From assembly GCF_026262505.1 (NCBI RefSeq), contig NC_067203.1, forward strand, positions 13,032,392 to 13,096,391: a stretch of DNA of 64,000 nucleotides. The letters run 5' to 3'. Source of the stretch: Trichomonas vaginalis G3 (taxonomy: Eukaryota; Parabasalia; Trichomonadida; Trichomonadidae). The notes under the pieces were generated by a model that had not been told where the DNA came from, did not search any database, and saw only the letters and a program-made list of their open reading frames with translations. This document shows positions 9,771 to 18,717 of the stretch, in pieces. Made by a program: the position numbers and the translations under genes. The stretch's first letter is position 1; each line of letters opens with the position of its first letter.

Positions 9771-11181
9771 AATGTCAAATGAAACAGCGTCTATGAGAGA
9801 AATACAACACAACCGACAACTCATTATACAAGCTCTAAATAAGAACACAACAAACTTTTCAAACTATTCTAAGATATCTGAGTCATTGAAAGAAGGAAAA
9901 CTTAAAACTGACATTAAACCCAATGACAGATGAGTTTCTGTTTCAAGACAATAAGAACCATACTGTCTGTATAAATCCAACAAAAGGAACTTTAAACGAG
10001 AAACCTATAAATGAACTTCTTTTGAAAGCAGATGTTGACAACAAAGCTGACAAAGAATATGTAGACGATGCAATAGCAAAAGAAGAAGAAAGAGCTGACA
10101 AAGCTTATGCAACAAAAGAACATACTCATCCTGAACTAGCAGACAAAACATATGTTGACAATAAAATGTCAAGTGAAGTGACGAGAGCTGAAAACGAATA
10201 TTCTAAAAAGACTCATACACATTCTATATCTGAAATAACAGACTTAAACGTTAGCCTTGAAAAGAAAGCAGATGAGGAATGTGTGGCTAGTGCATTAAAT
10301 AAGAAGGCAGATAAGGAATATGTGGATGAAAAAGATAACGAAATGAAAGAAAGGGTTGACTGGTACCATGAACGGACATCGAAGATTTTAAAAACTAAAG
10401 CCGATACAGGATGGGTTTCAGGATGTTTAGACCTTAAAGCAGATAAAACTTATGTTAACGATGAGTTAGAGAAGAAAGCAGACAAGAACCATACACATAC
10501 AAGTTTCACAACTGTTGGTATAGAAAGTATTGAAGGAACGGTTGAAGAACCTGATGGGGATGTATTATATTGGAAACCTCCTAACTTTCCACAAGGTTTA
10601 ACATCGGATGACGACATAACGACGATGAAAAACATTAGATGTAAAGATGTTTATGTCATGAAGGATGAAAATAACGTTAAATTCACTGCTCAAGATTTAT
10701 ATGACAAGAAAGCAGACAAAACAGAGCTTCAAACATTAAAGACAGAAATACTTCAAACATTATATCCTATAGGCTCTATTTATACGTCAATGAACTCTAC
10801 CAGACCAGAAGTAGTACTTGGTTTTGGAACTTGGACTCAAATAGTCGACAGGTTTTTGTATTGTGCAAACTCTTCAAAGGAAACAGGTGGAAGTAAAACG
10901 ATTTCAGGTGAAAACTTACCTGCACACAGTCACTACATAGATTTAAGTACATCTCAAGCAGGTTGGCATAAGCATAGATATTGGGATTGGTCAGCAATGA
11001 CAAAAGGTAAAGGATATGATGTTAAAGACAACGTTAAGTTTGCTATAAATTGTTACTGGAGTAACACTGAGGAGGAGGAAACCATACACATCGCGTTTCA
11101 GGGTATACGCAAACAACGGGACAAAGTAAAGACTACATGCCACCTTACATGACAGTTTACGCATGGTATAGAAATGCTTAG
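9771..11181 (+). pseudogene. Fibre protein with phage tail-collar-like tip, broken
   Basis: The N-terminal two-thirds repeat a motif of the form KADK.YVD/E at roughly regular spacing, the pattern of trimeric phage fibre shafts. The C-terminal third reads LYPIGSIYTSMNSTRPE, then FGTWTQIVDRFLYC, GGSKTISGENLPAHSH, and near the end a MPPYMTVYAWYR-like finish. That series is diagnostic of tail-collar-like fibre tips of bacteriophages. In phages such tips bind cell surfaces; here it would be a Maverick vertex fibre. It starts after a TTTTATCTAGAATAAAA leader and abuts the convergent integrase gene. It is broken at about two points. Confidence 0.75.
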
Positions 11182-12135
11182 TCGTCATGTTCCACTTCTT
11201 TAGCATATTCGTCTGGAGTTGTCTTATATTTGTTAGGAACTGTCTTTGAAAGTATACCACCTTGAACTTTGACAAGTTTGAAACGAGGTCTGACAATAGT
11301 AGTTTTATCTTCTGCTTGCAGTCTGTACATTTTGCCATGTTTGCCTAAAACTTCATAATATTCTCTTGTATACTTTCTTCTATTTTTACGAACACGAATG
11401 TGAGTACCTGTCGGGTTCCCATTGTTGTCATAGTCAATAGTATTTTCATATGGGTCGCGTTTAGGTATTTCTATTTTTACTTTGTCACCTTTCTGAAGTT
11501 TGAAGCCCGGCATTCTTTCTTGTTTGTCTCTTTTGACTAAATTATTAAATATATAGTCTTTCTCTAAGTCAGGGTTGTTTTTCATTTCTTCGGGGGAGTG
11601 GTTTCCCAAACCTTTTTGTTTACGGCTATTGTAAATATTTAAAACTTGTCTCATCTTTGCCATGGAGAAGTGTCTATATTTGTCGTCATATGACATTTCA
11701 TTTGCTTCACCACCTTGTGGTTGGTTTAAGTCTCTTAACATTTTTATACAACCGTCAATGACACCAAGAGCAGAATGGTTTTGGTCGACAATGAAATATT
11801 GGTTTACATTTTTTGAACGCAGATAGTTTTTTACATCATCTGATTTGAAAGAACTTTCACAGTCAGATGTCAGTTTTGTTGGATGGTATTTGTCAACGAA
11901 TATTGTCAAAGCAGTTTTCACATCTAAAATATTTTTGGACCATAATGGTATGGCTTCACAGTATCTTGTGTTTTGACCGACAAATATTAGCCAGTATGGT
12001 GGTCCATCTGTTCTAACTCTCGGAATGTTTTCCAAGATATCCATAAACCAAGCATTTGGTGTTGAACTAAAGATTTTACCATGAGTGCTTTCTTTGTCGC
12101 TTTAGAAACATAGGGTCCTTGTTTGGATTCGTCAT
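11178..12135 (-). pseudogene. Retroviral-type (rve) integrase of Maverick, broken
   Basis: The catalytic core is visible: DILENIPRVRTDGPPYWL as strand one, TKLTSDCESSFKSDDVKNYL around the second acidic residue, and a later region with NHSALGVIDGCIKML in the position of the third. A C-terminal KLQKGDKVKIEIPKRDPY barrel with basic residues follows, like the SH3/chromo-type DNA-binding tail of Polinton integrases. It would insert the element by strand transfer into host DNA, making 5-6 bp duplications. The gene is back to back with the pVI-like gene at 12152. It is broken at about one point near its start. Confidence 0.85.
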
Positions 12136-12151
12136 TTTTATCCTATAAGAA

Positions 12152-12553
12152 ATGGGTTTATTTGGCGCGTTAGCAGGAGTTGCATCCAGATTTTTGCCCG
12201 CAGTGGGAACAATAGCCAGAGGTGTATTTGGAGTTGGAAGGAAGATTTTGAGTACATTAGGTATACTTAAAGAGAAAGCACAACCTATTATACAAACTGT
12301 ACAGAAAGGTTGGGATGTAGCACGAGATGCAACAAATCTTATTCCAAATCCTGAAACAAGAGGAAAAGTTCAAGGATGGATGGACAATGTAGGAAGACAA
12401 GCAGGAAACTATTATAACAAAGCAAATGACTACTATAACCAAGCAGGACACTATATGGACCAAGGTGAAAGATTCTTTAACAGAGGATATAACCATGCAC
12501 AACAGTGGGTAAACAATAACCAACCTCAACCGCCTCAAACGTGGGGAATGTAA
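12152..12553 (+). CDS. pVI-like minor virion protein (133 aa)
   Basis: The open reading frame starts MGLFGALAGVASRFLPAVG, a Gly/Ala-rich amphipathic or mildly hydrophobic N-terminus. A basic helix and a repeated Tyr/Asn/Gln stretch (NYYNKANDYYNQAGHYMD) follow, ending in a Gln/Pro tail. The layout resembles the membrane-lytic or cement minor proteins of adenovirus-like virions, but no family is firmly recognised. It starts directly after the integrase's divergent promoter region, with an ATCCTATAAGAA leader. Confidence 0.55.
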   Translation: MGLFGALAGVASRFLPAVGTIARGVFGVGRKILSTLGILKEKAQPIIQTVQKGWDVARDATNLIPNPETRGKVQGWMDNVGRQAGNYYNKANDYYNQAGHYMDQGERFFNRGYNHAQQWVNNNQPQPPQTWGM

Positions 12554-12575
12554 AGTTTTTTACTGAGATGAAATG
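12553..12575 (+). promoter_or_regulatory. Repeated leader motif TTTTTTACTGAGATGAA
   Basis: The same string precedes the start codons at 12573 and 12745, each time after the stop of the preceding gene. It probably contains the transcription start and promoter of these two genes. Confidence 0.5.
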
Positions 12576-12725
12576 AACAATACAGCATTGAGACAAATGG
12601 GTTCAAGATGGATTTGTCGACTTCCAGCAGTTACACAACGTGTTTGTCAAGTTCTTCCTATACCTCAGGAAGTTTTAGACCGACTTAAAAAACAACAACA
12701 ACCAGTTGAAAACAAACCAAACTAA
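12573..12725 (+). CDS. 50-aa basic Maverick peptide
   Basis: It starts MNNTALRQMGSRWICRLPAV and ends in a Lys/Gln-rich tail. The ATG sits right after TTTTTTACTGAGATGAA, a leader repeated almost exactly before the next gene at 12745, which supports it as a real gene. Basic and short, it may be a DNA-binding virion peptide; that is a guess. Confidence 0.5.
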   Translation: MNNTALRQMGSRWICRLPAVTQRVCQVLPIPQEVLDRLKKQQQPVENKPN

Positions 12726-12744
12726 AATTTTTTACTGAGATGAA

Positions 12745-13328
12745 ATGACCGAAGAAGTTGAAACGGTAGATTTGACACCACAAACAAAAAGTTCAGAACC
12801 ATTGTCAAAACCTGTCAAAGAACTTACAGATGAAGAGAAAAATTCAATAATAGAAAGTGCCAGGTCTGGAAATACAAACCCTAACTACAAAGTCACTTTT
12901 CATAAAAATGGAACGGCTAGTATCTCAAAAAAGAAACAGACTCTCACAAATAAAATATTGAAGTCTGAAGGAGCTTTCGAGACAACAGATGGAAAAGTTT
13001 ACTTCACTGACCAACAGTTCATTATAGAACATCTCATTGACTTAGAGTCGAAATATTCTAAACTTTACAACAAACACAAAAAGTTGAAAGGAAAACAAAA
13101 ACAAATGGCATATGATATTTATGAAGATGTTGACGACACAACTGTTCCTGCAGGTGAGGTAAAGTCAAAGGAACCGAAAAGTGACGAAAAACCAATAGAA
13201 GAAGAGAACCAAAAACTGAAGATAAACCAAAACCAAAGTTTAGTTTGGAAACTAAACCAAGTCAACCTTCATTAGCTGGTATGGGTTGGCGTCAAAGACT
13301 TATGGCAGCAGGCGGTTATGTAAAGTAA
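12745..13328 (+). pseudogene. Lys/Glu-rich Maverick protein, broken
   Basis: The protein is about 190 codons. It has an acidic N-terminus (MTEEVETVDLTPQ), a central part with a predicted coiled coil (DLESKYSKLYNKHKKLKGK) and a Lys/Glu/Asn-rich tail, ending GWRQRLMAAGGYVK in the final frame. It has the same leader as the 50-aa gene just upstream. The family is not recognised; a scaffold-like virion role is possible. It is broken at one point. Confidence 0.45.
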
Positions 13329-13339
13329 AGAGAAAAAAA

Positions 13340-13553
13340 ATATTTTTTTATTTTATTTGAAATGTACGCTGAGTTTGTTGGAGAAGACCGTTGGGAAACT
13401 TGTTTGTTAGATGAGAAATATGAAATGGCATACCATTTTAAAACAATATATTTTTAAAAAAATATTTTTTTATTTTATTTGAAATGTACGCTGAGTTTGT
13501 TGGAGCAGACCGTTGGGAAACTTGTTTGTTAGATGAGAAATATGAAATTCACT
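13340..13553 (+). repeat. Direct repeat carrying a duplicated gene start
   Basis: About 90 bp, from ATTTTTTTATTTTATTTGAAATG through codons for MYAEFVG.DRWETCLLDEKYE, occurs twice, with start codons at 13362 and 13484. The first copy forms only a short remnant; the second leads into the HNH gene. Confidence 0.75.
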
Positions 13554-14106
13554 GTTGTGAGTCATTTGAAGTCAGAAACAAAAAGACAAAAAGAGTTTTA
13601 AGCGAATGGAGCGAAATAACGGATATGCTATGATGAAGATGGGTGGAAAACACTATTTTAAACATGTTGTCATTGCAACTCATTTTATACTGAATCCTAA
13701 CAATTTACCTTTTGTAGACCATATAAACCATATAAGAAACGACAATAGACTTGAAAACTTACGTTGGGTCACTCGTTCTGAAAACAATAAGAACAAAGGC
13801 AAATTTGGAGATATTGTATTCGAATTTGTCGACGAACTAGAAGATGAAACAATTGAAATTACAGACTATGGCGAGCATACGTTTGAGTTTTACTACTATA
13901 GCGAAGAACAAGACTCTTTCTACTTTTATACCGGCGTAAACTATAGGAAATTACAAGTATATTTTACTAAGGAAGGCTATGCTTATGTAAACACTAGAGA
14001 TACAGATGGAAAATACGTTAAAATACTTCTTAACAAATTCAAGAAGCTATATGGCATACCATTTTTAAACAATATATTTTTACATATATTAAATGCTTCA
14101 GGTTGA
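13484..14106 (+). pseudogene. HNH endonuclease-like gene (NUMOD/HNH_3 type), broken
   Basis: The nuclease core reads FVDHINHIRNDNRLENLRWV followed by TRSENNKNKG, the hallmark of HNH_3 homing-type nucleases: Asp-His before the loop and Asn-Leu-Arg-Trp after it. The upstream KYEI..CESFEVRNKKTKRVL resembles the NUMOD4-type DNA-recognition segment that often precedes HNH. The C-terminal half is acidic and Tyr-rich and carries a second beta-rich region. In phages and large DNA viruses such genes are freestanding homing nucleases. It overlaps the start of the next gene slightly. It is broken at about one point. Confidence 0.75.
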
Positions 14107-14953
14107 AAAACAAAGAACAAAAGTAGCAGATACAAAACCGTTAGACTATATCTTTACAAATGCTGGTAGGACTATTTCAGATGAAGAAATTTCATCCCGA
14201 GCGTACAGGTTTGACTATCCAGTTCGTTGGCTTCAAAGTCCTTCAGATGCAAAGGCAATAGGATTTAGAAGAGTTTTGTTTTCAAATAGAACTAACGCAT
14301 TTATGTTCGCAGTATATTTTCATGGGCAGTATAAAGGTTCTGATGGTCTAATAGACAAATTTGACGAAATGAAAATCTTTACAATTCGTTCAGACGAAAG
14401 TCTTGAGAAAACTCTAAATGACTTTCAAACTCAAATGAACAAATACTATTGGGAATTTCAAGAAAAATACGACTCTTTACTAAATGGAACATACTATCTG
14501 AAACTAGAATATGACAAGATGAACTCCACCGTTTCATTTCAAAAGATTGAAATTAACCCTCCAAGAGATACGGAGTTTTTATTTTGGGGAGTAGACAAAC
14601 GTTCTTGGGCACAATTTCTTCGGTTACTAAACCAGAACGAACCATTACCACCAGATGGTCCATTTAAATTTATACTTCCACCAGCAGATTTGACAGTTTA
14701 TAGAAACGTGTTTGACCCTCAAAATGTTATGTGTCATGCAAGTTTCAGTTCAAGCAACAATAGTTTTCTATGTATTGGCAAGGACTTTTATGACTTTGCT
14801 TCTAAATTCTACGAACCACCTAGTAACAGTTTCTCTGACTTTCAAGTTTGGTTCACAACAAATGGTGTGCAACATATTGTTCCATTGTACTATGACTTTT
14901 ATCTCGAATTGTCTTTCATATATAACTACGGAAAAGTGCTGAAAAAGTATTGA
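14093..14953 (+). CDS. Maverick structural-type protein, paralogue B (286 aa)
   Basis: The open gene is paralogous to 8907-9753 on the other strand. Shared blocks are FDYP.RWL, KAIGFRR, the HASFS..NSFLC segment, YEPPS.S.SDFQVWFTT and a terminal YLELSFIYNY. The protein has no signal peptide or membrane segment and looks beta-rich. Two paralogues of one size in a virus-like element suggest paired minor capsid or vertex proteins, but I cannot name the family. The ATG overlaps the tail of the HNH gene and follows a TTTTTACATATATTAA leader. Confidence 0.6.
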   Translation: MLQVEKQRTKVADTKPLDYIFTNAGRTISDEEISSRAYRFDYPVRWLQSPSDAKAIGFRRVLFSNRTNAFMFAVYFHGQYKGSDGLIDKFDEMKIFTIRSDESLEKTLNDFQTQMNKYYWEFQEKYDSLLNGTYYLKLEYDKMNSTVSFQKIEINPPRDTEFLFWGVDKRSWAQFLRLLNQNEPLPPDGPFKFILPPADLTVYRNVFDPQNVMCHASFSSSNNSFLCIGKDFYDFASKFYEPPSNSFSDFQVWFTTNGVQHIVPLYYDFYLELSFIYNYGKVLKKY

Positions 14954-14978
14954 AAAATACTTTTAGGGTAGATGGTTT

Positions 14979-15073
14979 TTAGGTGTCACCAGGTCCCTCG
15001 GTCCCTCGGTCCCTCGGTCATTTTAACTTCTCTGAAAAAGTGTGACAACATGACATTTTGACAACAACACAGG
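14979..15073 (+). repeat. Left arm of a 95-bp inverted repeat
   Basis: This arm pairs with 17834-17927 in inverted orientation. The outer ~42 bp, including GTCACCAGGTCCCTCGGT and two more CCCTCGGT units, are a perfect match, as are the inner ~30 bp (GTGACAACATGACATTTTG and onward). The arms enclose the 434-aa KilA-N gene. Confidence 0.85.
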
Positions 15074-15984
15074 AGGAAGGCAGTTATGACTTCTTCGTAA
15101 ATGTTTTGTCAAGACTTCTTCGTATATGTTTTGTCAAACATGAACGTAAATGTTTTGTCATGACTTCTTCGTATATGTTTTGTCAAGACTTCATCGTACA
15201 TGTTTTGTCACCCGTTGAATTTTGTATAAAAAGCAACCCGCTGTTTTCGGCGGGTTGGTATATTCTTCACAAAATGCTTGTTTTGTCAAAACTTCTTCTT
15301 CGTACATGTTTTGTCATGACTTCTTCTTCGTAAATGTTTTGTCAAGACTTCATCGTAAATGTTTTGTCATGACTTCATCGTAAATGTTTTGTCATGACTT
15401 CTTCATCGTAATGAGCGTAAAGGACCCAAAAATATAATTTAGGTGAAGTGGTGCGATCTCACCTCCTTTTTCACCTGTTTTTTCACCTCTTGAATTTTCA
15501 TGAATTTTCCCGAAATAAAAAATAAAGTTAGTTTTATTTTTTTATTTTGTATGTTAGATATGATTTCAGGGATTTTTTTGACGAAGTGTTACTCTTCACT
15601 TCGTCAAAAAATAACAGTTATCTAATGAAAAAGTGTCATTTTTTTGTATGTTAGATATGATTTCAGGGATTTTTTTGACGAAGTGTTACTCTTCACTTCG
15701 TCAAAAAATAACAGTTATCTAATGAAAAAGTGTCATTTTTTTTCACCCTCTTGAATTTTCATGACTTCTTCGTAAATGTTTTGTCATGACTTCTTCGTAA
15801 ATGTTTTGTCAAGACTTCTTCATGAATGTTTTGTCATGACTTCTTCGTAAATGTTTTGTCAAGACTTCTTCATGAATGTTTTGTCATGACTTCTTCGTAC
15901 ATGCTTTGTCAAACATGAACGTAAATGTTTTGTCAAGACTTCTTCGTACATGTTTTGTCACCCGTTGAATTTTGTATAAAAAGC

Positions 15985-16130
15985 AACCGCCGGAATTCCG
16001 GCGGTTGGTATATTCTTCACAAAATGCTTGTTTTGTCATGACTTCATCGTACATGTTTTGTCATGACTTCATCGTATTCTTTCACCCGTTGAATTTTGTA
16101 TAAAAAGCAACCGCCGGAATTCCGGCGGTT
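15985..16130. terminator. Two copies of a perfect 22-bp palindromic hairpin
   Basis: AACCGCCGGAATTCCGGCGG plus TT is a perfect palindrome, present at about 15985 and 16109. Both sit in a longer repeat beginning CCCGTTGAATTTTGTATAAA and ending TATATTCTTCACAAAATGC. A third version at about 15232 has the stem AACCCGC/GCGGGTT. They could be transcript-end hairpins or replication structures. Confidence 0.55.
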
Positions 16131-16275
16131 GGTATATTCTTCACAAAATGCTTGTTTTGAGGTCGAGCCACTTTTGGTTCCACCGTATTTTTCAACCAAA
16201 ACTCATGAATTTTCCCGAAATAAAAAATAAAGTTAGTTTTTTTAAAAAAATATTTTTTATTTTTATTGTAAGAAC

Positions 16276-17580
16276 ATGTTAGCAACAACAGCACCAAACT
16301 CGTTAGTCATGAACCCAACATCTATGTTAGTAGAGATGAAAAGCTTCATTCCTTCTTCATATACTTTCGAAACAGAAATCCAGAAGATAAAGCAGGAACT
16401 TCTCCAAGGAGATTTAGATTGCACTGCGAAAGATGAAACAAATGAACAGTATCTTTATGAAATGCAGGACCTGGTGGAACATCTACCTAAACTTCCTGAA
16501 ATACAACAACAAAAGCTTACTATTCCTGAATTCGATGAAATAGAAGTCAAAGCAACTGACTCGGTAGAAATAAAGAAGTTCATACGAAAGGTAAACTATG
16601 AGTTTCTAGGATTTCATTGCAACCACAAAGTCATGGACAAAGACTGCGATATGGTATATTTCATGGACATATATAAATCTGAAGAATTTAAGACCTACGA
16701 CAACTTTGTTTCGTTAGTTGCAAAATGTGTATGGCAGATAAGAGATAAAGATAGAAGAGGTAAAGTATGGAATGAACAGATAAAACCCGCAACTTTTGAG
16801 TTAAAGAAAACCATTTACGCCTTAGTTGTTTTAGCAGGTAAGGTTTCAATGTACAATGCTAAAATGAACCCGCAATGTTCTAAATGTAAAGCAGCAATGA
16901 GGAAATATAACTACTCCGTCAAAGAGATAGAACGTATGAGAAACGACTATGCTGACTTAAAGACAGAGATGTCAAACATTGAGTTTGAAACAGTTGGAAA
17001 GATAGACAATGACACCAAAGTGGTTAGAATAGGTGATTTAAACGTAAGATACTCAAAGAAATACAACAAATATTCTTTGTCAGACATTATATCTCCATCT
17101 GGAAAGAGACCGCAGGACTGGGTTAGAATTGCTTCAACTCAGAAAATTTTGACAAGAAATCCTGAGCTTATGATATCGGTAAAATTCTATGGAACTACAG
17201 CATATCTCATCGACAAAAGTCTTATACCAATAGTTTTGTTATGGTTAGACCCAGTTGTTGGATATAACTTCATAACATATGGTTCATTCGATACGGAACG
17301 TTGCAGTGAGGGCTTACTTTACATCGTTCAGAAACCGAAGGACTTCAATACAAAGAGATATAAGATAGGAAGAACATATAATATAACTCAAAGATATGAC
17401 AGTACAGTCAATAGAGTCAAGGTTGTGTTTGCTAATGATATGAGAGCTGCAGAAACAGAACTACTTGAAAAGTTTGAGAAAATGTATGGTGCTCCCATAA
17501 AAGGTAAAGAAACGTTTGAAGTAGATGAGATAGATAAAGCTATAAAATTATTTGACGAAGTTGCTGAAAAATACATGTAA
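16276..17580 (+). CDS. KilA-N plus T5orf172 (GIY-YIG-like) protein, 434 aa
   Basis: The open gene has an N-terminal helical region (residues 1-230) with a CSKCKAAMRKYNYS cysteine pair. A KilA-N DNA-binding domain spans about 255-325 (VRYSKKYNKYSLSDI, DWVRIASTQKIL, YLIDKSLIPIVLLWLDP). A T5orf172/GIY-YIG-like C-terminus spans about 340-410 (GLLYIVQKPKDFNTKRYKIG, RAAETELLEKFEKMYG). The domain pair is typical of phage antirepressors and NCLDV Bro/KilA proteins. The gene sits inside nested inverted repeats. The leader has a long T tract and TGTAAGAACATG at the start, shared with the other two KilA-N genes. It probably regulates the element or acts on its DNA. Confidence 0.85.
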   Translation: MLATTAPNSLVMNPTSMLVEMKSFIPSSYTFETEIQKIKQELLQGDLDCTAKDETNEQYLYEMQDLVEHLPKLPEIQQQKLTIPEFDEIEVKATDSVEIKKFIRKVNYEFLGFHCNHKVMDKDCDMVYFMDIYKSEEFKTYDNFVSLVAKCVWQIRDKDRRGKVWNEQIKPATFELKKTIYALVVLAGKVSMYNAKMNPQCSKCKAAMRKYNYSVKEIERMRNDYADLKTEMSNIEFETVGKIDNDTKVVRIGDLNVRYSKKYNKYSLSDIISPSGKRPQDWVRIASTQKILTRNPELMISVKFYGTTAYLIDKSLIPIVLLWLDPVVGYNFITYGSFDTERCSEGLLYIVQKPKDFNTKRYKIGRTYNITQRYDSTVNRVKVVFANDMRAAETELLEKFEKMYGAPIKGKETFEVDEIDKAIKLFDEVAEKYM

Positions 17581-17833
17581 AAATAACGTTTACCATGTAA
17601 AACGCTTGTGAGAAAACAGGTGAAAAAACAGGTGAGATCGCACCACTTCACCTAAACATTATTTTTTGCTGAATTCAGCACAAATTTCATGAGTTTTGTA
17701 TGTTTTAGACCATGTGAGAAAACAGGTGAAAAAACAGGTGAGATCGCACCTCTTCACCTAAAATATATTTTTGTCTGATTTACGCTCATTGACGATGAAG
17801 TTTTGACAAAACATATACGAAGAAGTTTATTTC

Positions 17834-17927
17834 CTGTGTTGTTGTCAAAATGTCATGTTGTCACCATTTTCAAAAAGATGTTAGTTGACCGAGGGACCGA
17901 GGGACCGAGGGACCTGGTGACACCTAA
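17834..17927 (-). repeat. Right arm of the 95-bp inverted repeat
   Basis: This is the inverted counterpart of 14979-15073, with three CCGAGGGA units and the same outer GGTGACACCTAA. The two arms are about 2.8 kb apart. Confidence 0.85.
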
Positions 17928-18684
17928 AATATATTTTTGTCTGAGTAAAATGACCAAATTTCATTATATAACTGTTATTTTTTGACGAAGAGAACTTTTA
18001 CACTTCGTAAAAAAAATCCCTGAAATCGTGAAAAAATGACCAAATTTCATGATATAACTGTATTTTTTTGACGAAGAGAACTTTGACACTTCGTAAAAAA
18101 AATCCCTGAAATCGTGAAAAAATGACCAAATTTCATTATATAACTGTTATTTTTTGACGAAGAGAACTTTGACACTTCGTAAAAAAAATCCCTGAAAACA
18201 GTGAAAAAATGACCAAATTTCATTATATAACTGTTATTTTTTGACGAAGAGAACTTTGACACTTCGTAAAAAAAATCCCTGAAATCATATCTTTTATACA
18301 AGATAGAAAATCTTACTCGCCTAAAACTCATGAAAATCGTGAAATTTCTCTAGACCGACTTTTTTCGGGGTTGCCTAAAACTCATGAAAATCGTGAAAAA
18401 TTGCGAGTACGGAAAAAATCTTACTCGCCTAAAACTCATGAAAATCGTGAAAAATTGCGACCCAGACTTTTTTCGGGGTCGCCTAAAATCCCTGAAATCG
18501 TGAAAAATTGCGACCCGAGGAAAACCGAGGAACGAGATTCCGTACGAAAATCGTAAAAAAATGACCAAATTTCATTATATAACTGTTATTTTTTTACGAA
18601 GAGAACTTTTGCACTTCGTCAAAAAAATCCCTGAAATCATATCTTTTATACAAGATAGAAAAAATAAAGTTAGTTTTTTAAAAA

Positions 18685-18717
18685 AAAATTTTTTTATCTT
18701 GTATGTAAGAACAGAAA
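18685..18717 (+). promoter_or_regulatory. KilA-N gene leader motif (T tract + TGTAAGRACA)
   Basis: A run of T, then ATYTTGTATGTAAGRACA, lies within 35 nt of the starts at 18718 and 19421; a shortened version (TTTTTATTGTAAGAACATG) starts 16276. The shared motif before three paralogues suggests a common promoter class. Confidence 0.5.

Larger units (their letters stand above)
14954..16275. repeat. Repeat-rich noncoding block upstream of the first KilA-N gene
   Basis: No gene is supported. Contents in order: inverted-repeat arm 14979-15073 with three CCCTCGGT units; tandem copies of a unit of about 24 bp (GACTTCTTCGTAAATGTTTT with GTCA following) at about 15083-15415 and 15757-16080; an arm at 15438-15487 (AGGTGAAGTGGTGCGATC); two 97-bp repeats from 15549 and 15646, each with a TTTGACGAAGTG/CACTTCGTCAAA hairpin; and hairpins near 15232, 15985 and 16110. 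Confidence 0.85.
17608..18717. repeat. Repeat block downstream of the first KilA-N gene
   Basis: No gene is supported. Two copies of an AACAGGTGAGATCGCACC repeat (17608-17656, 17714-17763) are inverted relative to 15438-15487. The right arm of the 95-bp inverted repeat is 17834-17927. About four 85-bp tandem units at 17944-18290 (and one near 18555) carry a TTTTGACGAAG/CTTCGTAAAA hairpin and invert the 97-bp units upstream. Further GCCTAAAACTCATGAAAATC units lie at 18320-18500. Confidence 0.85.

Noticed and set aside
15058-15333. 91-codon frame in the repeat block
   Set aside because: It is made of the tandem repeats and lacks a leader motif.
15083-16080. Tandem ~24-bp repeats as a CRISPR array
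   Set aside because: Repeats abut directly or vary in spacing, with no unique spacers of even length, and the setting is eukaryotic.
18047-18568. Minus-strand frames with repeated FYEVSKFSSSK-type peptides
   Set aside because: Translation of the 85-bp tandem repeats; no gene features.
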